Shown here one piece after another: positions 56,007-64,000 of a stretch of 64,000 nucleotides of DNA. The notes beneath the pieces are model-generated. The model saw nothing but the letters and a program-made list of their open reading frames with translations. It was not told the origin of the DNA and searched no databases. Made by a program: the position numbers and the translations under genes. Position 1 is the stretch's first letter. Each line of letters opens with the position of its first letter. Source of the stretch: Rhynchopus euleeides (lineage: Eukaryota; Euglenozoa; Diplonemea; Diplonemida; Diplonemidae); the NCBI GenBank assembly GCA_963210315.1, contig OY723253.1:186001-250000 (forward strand), written 5' to 3'.

Positions 56007-57534
56007 GGGGGGGTCATAAGCCCGTACAAAACCAAAATTTTCGACATACCATCAGAGCCGCCCTAATACCTGATCTGACCCGAAAATCCGACCCATACCC
56101 CCCCGGAAACTGTCTGGGGCCCACTTGTGACACCTGATACGCACTTTTGTGATGATTTTTTGGGGTCCTAAAAAATGTACCTCAGTTTCGTACCTTGCCT
56201 TTGTACCTGAACCACTCCCGACCGCATTATTTCGTTCTTTGCAAGGGAAGGGTGTCACTACGCTCACTCAGCACGCCGAGCAACACATGCCGCGTGCCCA
56301 GGGCCTCGCAGAGGTGTCAGATGCTGCTGCAGAGGAGTACCTTGCTCGAAAGACGCTCGCCAAACGGGAGATGTGCGGGGTCTCGGCAGAGAGCGTTGTG
56401 GCAGACCTGCGTAAAAAGAAAACGGCACACGACATCGGTGAGGCGACATTATTTCGGGCGCTCCGTCGGGCTGGGTACGTAGGAGAGCGAGTGGGACGTG
56501 GTGACGACAGATATATGCAGTGGTGCATCAACTGCACGCACGTGCGGGAAAAGCGGCGTTCCTTGCTAGCCAAGAAAGATGTCACCTGCACTCCTACTCC
56601 TCCCACTCGTCCTGCTCCTACCCCCACACCAACTGATACGGGCAGTGAGAGTGATGGCAGCTCCAGAGCAGCAGATGATCTAGGAAGCAATGAGCGGGTC
56701 AGCCGGGCAGACTACCTCAGTCTGTACCGGAAGTACGAAGCGTTGCGGGCCCGCCACCACCGCCTCCAGGAGAGGACCCGAGGGTTGAGAGTAGGGTTGT
56801 ACAACGCCAGGGGAGGGTATTCCCCTGGCGTTGAGACATCCGGCGACCTTGCGGTCGCACTGTGTGGGGGCTGAGTCGGCAGGCAGATGCCGATCCAATG
56901 ACCTTGTTGAGTCCCCACATGGTACACTCTCATACGTGTTGTCGAGACTGCGTGGTGTGCATATCCTGCGGGGCGCAAATTACACAGTCATTACACAGCC
57001 ACTTCGGCTCTCAGGGCGTACAATATCCCAATCGTGCCTTCACAGGCTAAGATCGACGAAGCAAAAGCATCTACAACGCTGCCTACTAATGCCGATGCAG
57101 CCTCCCAGGCGTACGAAGTACTCACAATGACCCATATGCGATCGAAGTACTACACCCAGAAGGTGGCTGAACTCATTCTGCTGACGCAACAACACAACAT
57201 TCCCACTAATCAGGTCAAGAAAGACCTTGCCGAGGCACTGGGGAAGGCAACATGCGTGCCACCTGAGCCAGAACCACCGCAGAAAAGGCAAAGAACGAAA
57301 TAATGCGGTCGGGAGTGGTTCAGGTACAAAGGCAAGGTACGAAACTGAGGTACATTTTTTAGGACCCCAAAAAATCATCACAAAAGTGCGTATCAGGTGT
57401 CACAAGTGGGCCCCAGACAGTTTCCGGGGGGGTATGGGTCGGATTTTCGGGTCAGATCAGGTATTAGGGCGGTTCTGATGGTATGTTGAAAATTTTGGTT
57501 TTCGTACGTTTTTAGGGGGGCTTATGACCCCCCC
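56007..57534. mobile_element. TA-flanked transposon with ~230-bp inverted repeats
   Basis: 1528 bp. Inverted repeats of roughly 230 bp (56007-56242 and 57287-57534) begin GGGGGGGTCATAAGC and match closely, including CCAAAATTTTCRACATACC, the region around AACTGTCTGGGGCCCACTTG, and GAACGAAATAATGCGGTC at the inner edge. TA flanks both ends (56005-56006, 57535-57536). The ~1.05-kb interior carries one plus-strand gene, apparently with an intron. Long TIRs with TA suggest a Tc1/mariner-superfamily relative, but the gene does not show a DDE transposase, so the assignment is tentative. Confidence 0.9.
56287..57303 (+). CDS. Small transposon-borne protein, spliced, unrecognised
   Basis: Starts at ATG 56287, just inside the left TIR; an upstream in-frame ATG within the TIR (56149) is less likely. 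Exons 56287-56790 and 57046-57303 join in phase 0 across a 255-bp intron (donor GTAGGG, acceptor CTTCACAG), giving 253 aa. Residues ~20-75 are helical and end in a segment (GEATLFRALRRAGYVG) that could be a helix-turn-helix recognition helix. CINC follows, then a Thr/Pro-rich linker, a basic/aromatic helix (YLSLYRKYEALRARHHRLQ), and in exon 2 two helices and a basic tail RQRTK that could be a nuclear signal. No catalytic DDE triad is evident. It may be a DNA-binding accessory protein or a truncated transposase. Without splicing, exon 1's frame runs on to 56874. Confidence 0.6.
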
Positions 57535-57536
57535 TA

Positions 57537-58583
57537 GCCTAGGCTAGGGGGGGGGGGGGGTTGAGTGTCCAAAGGAACAGCTGGGGAAACAATGCGGAGA
57601 GAGAGAACACGCACGGGGCAGAGGCACGCCCCTTTGTGAGAACAGAGTGGATCATCACGCCACGGAGTTCCGACTGCGTCAACGGACACAGCAGTTGAAA
57701 CTATGACAGAAACGGGATCCACTCTTCCAAACCACCACTCTGAGTAGCCACGGATGGTGCATTCTTGGCGAAAATCTTGTGGAAACTCGCATCCTTGAGA
57801 AGCCCGACTTCGTTGCTCGCATTGGGAGCGGCTCTACAGGACAGGGAGAGAGGCATGCGGAGATGTGAAAGGCTTTGCCACGCAACCCAAGACCCCCACA
57901 GAGCAAGGCACTTCCACAGAGCCCTGATGCTGTGCTGGGCTGGTCCAGCGTGGCACTCAAGAAACAAAGAGAAAGGGGACAGCAAAGGTTAGTGTTCTTC
58001 AAACGCAGAAGAAGGAACCACACACCCCACATCATGTGGGGATGTGTGAAGAGGCTCGCAATACGACTTGGAGTTGCGCGTTTTTCTGTTGGGACGAACG
58101 GTGCCCGCTAGTGCCGAGGTGCCTGGGTGCAGGTTAGATCAGAAATGTTGCTGCTCCAGGTCATTTCAATGCGAAAAGATGGCTGCTCTTCAAATATGAA
58201 CCGCACGGTGAACTGTGTTTCCTTCAGCTTTAAAGATGGGCTCCCGCCAAGCCTGCTTGCACAGCTATCACAAAAAAGACAGGTTGAGCTGAGGCTCGTT
58301 TGAAAGCGCATCCCAATTCCTCAAAACAATACACCAACACTCTACGCCGGCGCCACGCCGCCGCAACAAACACGTCAACGGCCGACCCCCTCCACGGGGG
58401 GAGGGAGAACTCAGTCACAGCTCGCTTATTATGCGTGTAAATCCACGTCATCATCCCACCTCTCCCCCCTTCTCACTCACTCCTGCACGCATTACTGTGC
58501 AAAACCACAAACGCAGATCTGGCTTTGCCTGAAGAATAGCCCAACCCTCCAGACACACCCCACTCGCACCGACTCTCTTCGTC
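57537..58583. other. Intergenic region 3' of the kinase
   Basis: Starts with a G-run; no repeat structure or coding frame supported. Confidence 0.5.
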
Positions 58584-59792
58584 TCAGTGTGAGTGACGGA
58601 GAAGCACCGCTGGGCCTCCCAACGGCGTCTTCCCCCCTGCGCCCAAAACGGTAGGTTCCAGGAAGGCGTGCTGCGCCGCCTGCACCACAGACAGCCTCCG
58701 CTGCTGCGACTTCACCAACAGCGCAGCGATGAAGTCCACAGCACCTGGCGGCACCTCCGCGGGACACCGGTACCCCCCTGCAAGAATAGCCTCGCGTGTG
58801 CCCCTCTCCGACCTGCGGTAGAAAGGCGTCGCGGCAGTCAGCAGCTCGTAGGCCACGACGCCGAGGGCCCACATGTCGAGGGGGTACGACTTGGAATGCC
58901 CTGGCTCGAGGAGCTCCGGCGCCATATAGTCCAGCGTCCCGCACACCATGTTGAGCCCTGCAGTGTCGCTGGCGGCGACAGTCCAACCAAAGTCGCACAG
59001 CCTCAGCCGACCCCTCTTGTCGAGGAGCATATTCTCTGGCTTCAGGTCGCGGTGGACGTAACCCTGCCCGTGGATGTACCTCACTGCGTTGGTTATCTGC
59101 ACCAGGTAGGACACTGCTTCATGGATAGGCACACCACCTGTTTCGAGGATCCTCCCGCAAACCTGCCCACCGGGGCAGTATTCAACAGCGAGGTAGACGG
59201 AGGACCTGTCGCTGAAGCAGGCGTAGAGCCTCACCAGGTTGGGGTGCTGCAGCTTGCGGTGCACCCTCACCTCCGACTGCAGCTGCCGCCAGAGCTGCTG
59301 CCTGGTGAGGGCCTTCTTGCTGAGGGTCTTCAGGGCGATGCTGAACCGCGTCCGCCTCTCCTGCGCGAAGAACACATTGGAGTACGCCCCGCGGCCCAGG
59401 CGTGGCCCCACCTTGAAGTCTTCGATAGCCCAGTGGCTGCATCGCCCTGGCTGGGGCGACGATGCGGACTCTGCGGGTGTCGCGCTGCGGCGCGGATCCC
59501 GCGGAGGGGTTGTCGTGGCGGTGGCCTCCAGCGAAATCACTCGCCCCAGCTCGATGGGGCCACTCAGGGGGTCCGTTTGCCTCTCTGCCTGTGCAGGGGT
59601 CGCTCCGCCCTCGCAGGGAAGCGCGGCCTGCGTGCCGCGCGACGCGTCGCTGGAGGAGGCGGAGCCGCACCCCCCGTCAGCAGGGATCATCAGCTGCCGC
59701 CCGTGCCAGCGTGCGATGTCGTCCACCTCATCGTCGCGTCTCTCTGCGATCGGGGAGAACTGGGGAGGCGGCAGGTCGGACACATCGAGCAT
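58584..59792 (-). CDS. Aurora-like serine/threonine protein kinase
   Basis: 402 aa from ATG 59792. The first ~115 residues are low-complexity; the kinase domain runs from ~118 to 382. Visible marks: glycine loop GRGAYSNV (third Gly replaced by Ser), IALKTL with the ATP-binding Lys, HRDLKPEN at ~245, DFGW at ~265, CGTLDYMAPE at ~290, and an LDMWALGVVAYE helix. The DFGW start of the activation loop, CGTLDY and the YxAVEYxPGGxV hinge match Aurora kinases, which act in mitosis with INCENP or TPX2-type partners. The two activation-loop Thr residues of typical Auroras are replaced by Asn-Met. Only ~20 residues follow the domain. A (CCCCCT)n tract lies ~50 bp upstream of the ATG. A PLK- or other AGC-like identity is less likely. 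Confidence 0.88.
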   Translation of the reverse strand: MLDVSDLPPPQFSPIAERRDDEVDDIARWHGRQLMIPADGGCGSASSSDASRGTQAALPCEGGATPAQAERQTDPLSGPIELGRVISLEATATTTPPRDPRRSATPAESASSPQPGRCSHWAIEDFKVGPRLGRGAYSNVFFAQERRTRFSIALKTLSKKALTRQQLWRQLQSEVRVHRKLQHPNLVRLYACFSDRSSVYLAVEYCPGGQVCGRILETGGVPIHEAVSYLVQITNAVRYIHGQGYVHRDLKPENMLLDKRGRLRLCDFGWTVAASDTAGLNMVCGTLDYMAPELLEPGHSKSYPLDMWALGVVAYELLTAATPFYRRSERGTREAILAGGYRCPAEVPPGAVDFIAALLVKSQQRRLSVVQAAQHAFLEPTVLGAGGKTPLGGPAVLLRHSH

Positions 59793-59840
59793 GTGCTGCG
59801 CCCCGGCATGCAGCAGCACGCCGGATGGGGCAGAGAGGCA

Positions 59841-59908
59841 GGAGGGGGAGGGGGAGGGGGAGGGGGAGGGGGAGGGGGAGGGGGAGGGGGAGGGGGGAGG
59901 GGGGAGGG
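59841..59908. repeat. (GGGGGA)n microsatellite upstream of the kinase ATG
   Basis: About eleven hexamer units, (CCCCCT)n on the coding strand, ending about 50 bp before the start codon. In this position it could act as the pyrimidine tract for a trans-splice acceptor (inference). Confidence 0.9.
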
Positions 59909-60594
59909 TGGGTCTAAAGAGGGTCTTCGGCCTTTGCACCTCAGTAAAGTAAAAGGTAAAAAAAACAAAGTGACCACACGATCCTGAGTGAGGGGTGGGG
60001 GGTGTAGATGTGGGGGGTGTGTGTGTGTGGTGTGTGGAAGCACCGAAGGTGCCAAAGGCAACCAACCGGGGCGTTTCTAGAAAAGATTTGTTGGCGTCAC
60101 GAATTTGTCAGATGATTCAGCCCGCGGGATCTGCGACATGGCGCACCATGGAGGTGCACGCTGCTTCGGGGAGGAGGGAGGGGGGGGGGGAGCGGTCCAG
60201 AGGTCATTCTTCTTGGATGACGGACCACGGAGATGCCAGCTGCACGAATGCCCGAATGTATCCCCCATTCCCTCACTCCCTCTGACCAGGACCGTAGCCT
60301 ATCCTTTTTGATATGCGCCAAATCGGCCAACCCCGGCAGATCTGAAAAAACAAACAGTTTTCACTTGATTTCGTAAGAACCTTGTCACACATGGTTCGGC
60401 AGCAGGTGGCGACCGACCAACCGCTTGGCAAAGGCTGGCCTCACAAAAGAAAAACAAACTGCCACCCATAGTCAGACGTAGATGAATGGAATGTGCAACA
60501 CGGAATCATTCTGGGCGCTGCGCTATTTTTCTCTGCCTTGAGGGGATACCGGAACCGAGCTATGTAAACAACGACATACAATATCCGTTGTACC
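59909..60594. other. Intergenic, nothing supported
   Basis: A GTGTGTGTG run at ~60015-60035; no coding frame or RNA gene recognised. Confidence 0.5.
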
Positions 60595-61821
60595 TTAGAG
60601 GCAGGATGGCGTATCGTTTCTTACATTTTCCCAGTTCCGGAAAGCCCTGCAACAGTGTGTGGCACACAATTTTGTCTTCGCACCATCGCATTTTTCCCCG
60701 GTACCCCCCCATGCGAGCCTTCCCGAAGCGACATGCAAAACATGGCACAAAACAAAGAAAAATCGACGGGGCAGTGCGGAACAAAACCAGACAAATGAAT
60801 CGCCCAACTGAATCGTGCTAGCTAAACTCCGGAAAGAAGTGTCTTTTTTCGTTGAACGCAGCCCCGGGGATAGCCCCCGGTCGAGCACCATTGATGTGGA
60901 GGCCGTCTGCCTCGCCAGCTTCAGCTTCCCCGCCTGGAGGTACCTGGCCAGGGCGTCCAGGGAGCTGTGGCGGGACAGCTGCCGAAGCGACTCCAGGCAC
61001 AGCCCCTCTTGCAGGAGCTCCGCCAGAGCCCCCCGACGGAGGGAGTGACCACTCAGCTCCGGGTCCTCCTTCTTCAGCGCCGCCACGATGCGCCGGTAGG
61101 TCGTGTCGACCACCAGCGCGCCCGCCGCCCGCCCCGAGATCGCCTCCCGCAGCACCTCCGTCCAGCACTCCGAGAGGAACAGGCCCGTCGTGACGCCCAG
61201 GCGGAACGGGTCGCTCTTCGTCTCCGCCCAGTTCACGGCGACAAACTCGCTCTGGAAAGCGATGTCCCCGCACTTCAGGCGCACCACGTCCGACACCCGC
61301 GCCGCCCCGCACCACCCCAGCACAATCGCGAGCTTCGTGTCGCGGTCGACGTCCTCCCGGCCCACCACTGCGGCCACCTGGGCGGATGTAGCTGGCTTCG
61401 CTTGGTGCTGCGGTCGGAGGGCCCCCAAGCGCTTCAGACCTCGCTTGAAGTCTTGGAGCAGCTGGGAGTCCACCACAACCCCCATGCGGCTCATCGCGGC
61501 GACCGCCCTCGATACGTACTGTAGGGCGGAGGAGGGCCGGAGTGGGGAGTCCGCTTCGGACATGAGCCTCTGCACCCAGTAAATGATGCAAAGGTCCCAC
61601 GGCAAGAGCACACCCGTGGTCTGCTCCCACTCGTGCCGGAACTGGAGGAGTCGCCGGTGGGGCCCCTCGAGCCCCCTCCACGTCGACGGTGCCAACGCCT
61701 CCCCCAGCGTCTTCACCGCGCGCTTGGCGATCCGCTGTGCCTCTCTGGCGGTCAGCGGGTCCTCCTGTGCCCGTCTCCTTCCCACCCGCGCCGTGGAGAG
61801 CACCCCTATGCTCTCCAGCAT
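60595..61821 (-). CDS. Tyrosine recombinase
   Basis: DNA-cutting recombinase expected to integrate or excise the element. 408 aa from ATG 61821, which lies 17 nt after the stop of the gag-like gene, so the two may be co-translated or separately trans-spliced. A helical N-terminal SAM-like DNA-binding region (residues ~30-165) precedes the catalytic region. Its tetrad is visible: Arg in GWCGAARVSDVVRL (~190), HSLRRG (the HxxR pair, ~275), His in LSRHSS (~298) and Tyr nine residues later in ALARY. The region from ~345 reads through the terminal repeat into flanking DNA and is probably not conserved. No reverse transcriptase is linked to it. Confidence 0.85.
   Translation of the reverse strand: MLESIGVLSTARVGRRRAQEDPLTAREAQRIAKRAVKTLGEALAPSTWRGLEGPHRRLLQFRHEWEQTTGVLLPWDLCIIYWVQRLMSEADSPLRPSSALQYVSRAVAAMSRMGVVVDSQLLQDFKRGLKRLGALRPQHQAKPATSAQVAAVVGREDVDRDTKLAIVLGWCGAARVSDVVRLKCGDIAFQSEFVAVNWAETKSDPFRLGVTTGLFLSECWTEVLREAISGRAAGALVVDTTYRRIVAALKKEDPELSGHSLRRGALAELLQEGLCLESLRQLSRHSSLDALARYLQAGKLKLARQTASTSMVLDRGLSPGLRSTKKDTSFRSLASTIQLGDSFVWFCSALPRRFFFVLCHVLHVASGRLAWGGTGEKCDGAKTKLCATHCCRAFRNWENVRNDTPSCL
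60845..60863. repeat. 19-bp terminal direct repeat, downstream copy
   Basis: TTTTTCGTTGAACGCAGCC, identical to 63253-63271 and in the same orientation. It lies inside the 3' part of the recombinase frame. Confidence 0.9.
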
Positions 61822-61838
61822 CGCCGTGAGGGGCGAGC

Positions 61839-63182
61839 TCACTGCCTGTGGCCCCCCCTCCTGTTCCGCTGGCTGGTGGGGTGGCCCTGCTGCGGCTGTG
61901 GCTGCGAGCTGCGTTGCTGTTGTTGTTGATGTTGATGCTGATGCTGTGGGTGGTGGACCTGGGGGGAGCGTGGCTGGCGGGCCCGTGCCTTCTCCTTTGC
62001 CGCCCGGAGGTACGGAGGAATCTCCGGCTTCCCGAAGAATTCCTCCTCCATCGCGGAGGCCGCCTCCCATCCGCCCCCCAACACGCCCTCGTTGAGGGCT
62101 TCCAGCCTGCAGAACTGGTTCTGCATCAGCCGGACCAGGAGGTCGTCGTAGTCCTCCGGCTCCTGCAGCGACGGCAGGCTCGTCATGATGAGGTTGATAT
62201 CCCTCATCCGGGCCTGCGCCTCGTGGGCCTGCGGGCGCAGGGCACCCCCCGCCCGGGCCCCCAGCAGGGCGTCGTAGCGGCGCAGCTGGTGCAGGTGCAC
62301 CAGCCCCAGCGTGGCCTCGTCCGCGTGCCACCACTCGTCCACGTCCAGGGGGTTGAGAGCCCCGGCGCCCCTGCGGCTGTCGCTGCTGCCGGCTACGCTG
62401 CCGGCCCCGTCCCGCTGCTCCGGCTTTCCGGCCCTCGGTGCTCCGGCGCCGGCTCCGGAGCCCGTCCCGTTTCCCCGCAGGCGGGCCAGCTCCGCCTGGA
62501 GGTCCGCCACCTCCCGCATCCGCCGCACCTCCTCCCGGAGGGAAGCCACCTCGTCCTGGGGGGCTGCAGCCCGGCTCGCACCTGCCTCAGCCCTTACCCT
62601 CGCGTGCTCCGCGAGGGCCGTCTCCCGCTGGGCCTTAGCCCGCTCCTCCATCACCAACGCGGCGTTCCGCGTCTTCTCCCTCTCGAGGGCCAGCTCCGCC
62701 TCGAGGCGGGCTCTCACCTCCGCGTGCCTGGCGGACTCCTCGGCGACCATGGCCCGCGCCTGCGCCTCCGTGACGGCGTTTGAGGCCGCCGCCTCCACCG
62801 ACGCCACCTTCGCGTCCGACTCCGCCCCCGTCACCCGCTGTGCCGCAGCGGATTCCACCTTCGCCGCATGCGCCGCTGCATTCGCGGATGCGATGTGCAT
62901 CCCCGCCGCCGCCTCCGCGTTGGCGGCCCTCGTAGCCGCCCCCGCCTCCACCCCCGCCGCGTGCACCCTCGCGTGCGCCTCCACCTGCGTGGCCCGGATG
63001 TCGGCCCCCGCGACCTCGCGAGTGGCCACCTCGCGGGCGTTGGCGGTGGTCACTGCCGCCAGCGCCTGCCCCATCGCCATCCCGAAGTCGCCCGCCGGGA
63101 GGGGGGCGGACAAGGCCTCCGGGTTGCCCGCGCCGCGCCCCACTCCGGACAGCACCAGCTCCGAGTTCTGCACGCCAGGCAT
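61839..63182 (-). CDS. Gag-like alanine-rich coiled-coil protein
   Basis: 447 aa from ATG 63182; the open frame extends upstream to 63245 without an ATG. About 200 residues at ~40-220 are extremely Ala/Glu/Arg-rich with no helix breakers, a long predicted coiled coil. A Gly/Ala/Ser linker follows, then a compact region with Trp, Tyr and Leu (~285-390, including DVDEWWHADE and EEEFFGKPEIPPYLR), and a His/Gln-rich tail ending in Arg/Gly. Position upstream of a recombinase, size and build resemble Gag or ORF1 proteins of mobile elements, but no zinc knuckle is seen and the family is not recognised. Confidence 0.65.
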   Translation of the reverse strand: MPGVQNSELVLSGVGRGAGNPEALSAPLPAGDFGMAMGQALAAVTTANAREVATREVAGADIRATQVEAHARVHAAGVEAGAATRAANAEAAAGMHIASANAAAHAAKVESAAAQRVTGAESDAKVASVEAAASNAVTEAQARAMVAEESARHAEVRARLEAELALEREKTRNAALVMEERAKAQRETALAEHARVRAEAGASRAAAPQDEVASLREEVRRMREVADLQAELARLRGNGTGSGAGAGAPRAGKPEQRDGAGSVAGSSDSRRGAGALNPLDVDEWWHADEATLGLVHLHQLRRYDALLGARAGGALRPQAHEAQARMRDINLIMTSLPSLQEPEDYDDLLVRLMQNQFCRLEALNEGVLGGGWEAASAMEEEFFGKPEIPPYLRAAKEKARARQPRSPQVHHPQHQHQHQQQQQRSSQPQPQQGHPTSQRNRRGGHRQ

Positions 63183-63252
63183 CGGATATGTCGGGGGTTG
63201 AGGGGTGGAGTAAAGAGAAGGGAGTAGGTGGGAGTGTTGAACCACGAAAATA

Positions 63253-63271
63253 TTTTTCGTTGAACGCAGCC
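63253..63271. repeat. 19-bp terminal direct repeat, upstream copy
   Basis: Identical to 60845-60863. Adjoining bases form the palindrome CGAAAAATATTTTCG on the minus strand. Confidence 0.9.
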
Positions 63272-63868
63272 AAATATAAGGCCTAACCTGTTTTGGCGCA
63301 CGGGTGTGATGACAAAAGGGAAAAGTGCTAGCACGAACATGATGTTGGTCTTCTGGTTATGTCTGGTTTCTTAGAACACTTAACGTGTATGCAAAAAAAA
63401 ATGACACAGACGGCACGAAGACGAAGCGCCCCACCCACCACCCCCTCCTTCCCCAGCAGAGAATAAAAACAGCTGGCCCCACACAAAATGGAAAGGGGCG
63501 GGGGGTGGAAGCCGGGGCGGACATATCACACGGGGAAGTGGGCATCACACCCCACACAAAAGCAGGGGTGGGGGGCCGGGGGCTGAGGAGGAGAAACGGC
63601 AGACGGTGTGGCGTGTGTTGTGTGTGGCTTTGGCTCCGCAGAAAGAGAGCTTGTGCTGGACCCACTACACCGTTTTATTTCTTCCCTCCCCTCCCGCCCT
63701 TCCTCCCCGCAACTTTTTTGGGGCCGCTGCAAGACCCACCGCAACTCACGCTGGATGTGTTTTTGTGGAACACAGGGTCACACCCCCTTCTTCTCTTCAC
63801 CACTTTTTCGACCCCACACAGGGCTTTGAGAGGGGGTCTATCTGAGAGAATTCCTTCCGGAAAATATC
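63272..63868. other. Intergenic region 3' of the aminotransferase
   Basis: No gene or notable repeat seen. Confidence 0.5.
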
Positions 63869-64000
63869 CTACTTGCGGTGCTTGTCGCAGAACTCTGCGA
63901 TACGCTCGTAGGCCTCCAGCAGCTTCTCCTTGGGCTTCGTGAAGACAATACGGAAGTAGTTCGGGATTGCGAAACAGCCGCCGGGAAGCACCATCACCGC
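63869..64000 (-). CDS. Aminotransferase, class I/II, C-terminal end (partial)
   Basis: The last 43 codons of a gene running in from beyond the window, with stop TAG at 63871-63869. The peptide has VLPGGCF, then PNYFRIVFTKP and EAYERIAEFC. This is the C-terminal small-domain pattern of tyrosine/alanine aminotransferases, where the Arg in YFRIVF corresponds to the substrate carboxylate-binding residue. PLP-dependent amino-group transfer is therefore likely; whether the substrate is tyrosine or alanine cannot be told from this end. Same strand as all other host genes here. Confidence 0.8.
   Translation of the reverse strand, partial: AVMVLPGGCFAIPNYFRIVFTKPKEKLLEAYERIAEFCDKHRK

Larger units (their letters stand above)
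60845..63271 (-). mobile_element. Tyrosine-recombinase element with gag-like ORF, no reverse transcriptase
   Basis: Two genes in tandem on minus (gag-like 63182-61839, recombinase 61821-60595) lie between two identical 19-bp direct repeats, TTTTTCGTTGAACGCAGCC, at 60845-60863 and 63253-63271. Recombinase-mobilised elements (Cryptons, DIRS-like) typically carry direct or split repeats at recombination sites, whereas cut-and-paste elements carry inverted ones. At the upstream end the repeat runs into the palindrome CGAAAAATATTTTCG. There is no room for reverse transcriptase and RNase H in the ~2.4 kb, which excludes a complete DIRS element. The recombinase frame crosses the downstream repeat. 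Confidence 0.7.

Noticed and set aside
58593..59987. 464-codon plus-strand frame across the kinase gene
   Set aside because: Antisense shadow of a GC-rich coding region; the minus-strand frame carries all kinase motifs.
60866..62334. N-terminal extension of the recombinase frame up to 62334
   Set aside because: It overlaps the gag-like gene in another frame, is Gly/Pro/Ala-rich shadow sequence, and the ATG at 61821 directly after the gag stop is a better start.
61848..63227. Long plus-strand frames (296-311 codons) over the gag-like gene
   Set aside because: Antisense of an Ala-rich GC-rich gene; the minus strand has the coiled coil and tandem recombinase context.

Overview
This is nuclear DNA of a protist, most likely a euglenozoan and possibly a diplonemid. 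The evidence is the adenylate cyclase, whose catalytic core resembles trypanosomatid receptor cyclases, and the fact that all seven recognisable host genes lie on the minus strand, as in directional gene clusters. Genes also have C/T-rich tracts ending in AG upstream of their starts, and the few introns are GT-AG with a conserved GTATG donor. I saw no spliced-leader or rRNA sequence, so the organism call is inference (about 0.5).

Host genes, all on minus: receptor-type adenylate cyclase (16367-19801, intronless); uridine-phosphorylase-type nucleoside phosphorylase (23408-24513, one intron); an unrecognised membrane-anchored acidic protein (38998-40362); a Wss1/Spartan-like WLM metalloprotease with ubiquitin-like domain and UBZ-type zinc fingers (41979-44845, two introns); a kinesin (53005-55459, two introns); an Aurora-like protein kinase (58584-59792); and the 3' end of a tyrosine/alanine-type aminotransferase (63869-64000). 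They do not form one pathway; they read as unrelated housekeeping and signalling genes sharing a transcription direction.

Most of the rest is repeats and mobile elements. The left 5.85 kb is a minisatellite of 41/28-bp units, interrupted once. A second, unrelated 41-bp array (46.25-47.07 kb) folds back on itself as a large palindrome. I could define several DNA transposons by terminal inverted repeats (TIRs) plus target-site duplications (TSDs): a 2.1-kb element with a 7-bp TSD (12847-14973); a 0.96-kb element with a 9-bp TSD (21216-22170); a 3.27-kb element with a 3-bp TSD whose empty site survives in a nearby duplicate (31479-34745), plus five ~105-bp MITEs with related ends and 3-bp TSDs; a nest of elements flanked by TA (48506-51222); and a 1.5-kb TA-flanked element with ~230-bp TIRs enclosing a small gene that appears spliced (56007-57534).

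Two elements are not simple TIR transposons. A probable retroelement fragment sits inside a (GA)n microsatellite and carries an out-of-place copy of its own middle (27837-30100). A tyrosine-recombinase element has a gag-like ORF but no visible reverse transcriptase, and is bounded by 19-bp direct repeats (60845-63271). The last is the best candidate for an undescribed system.
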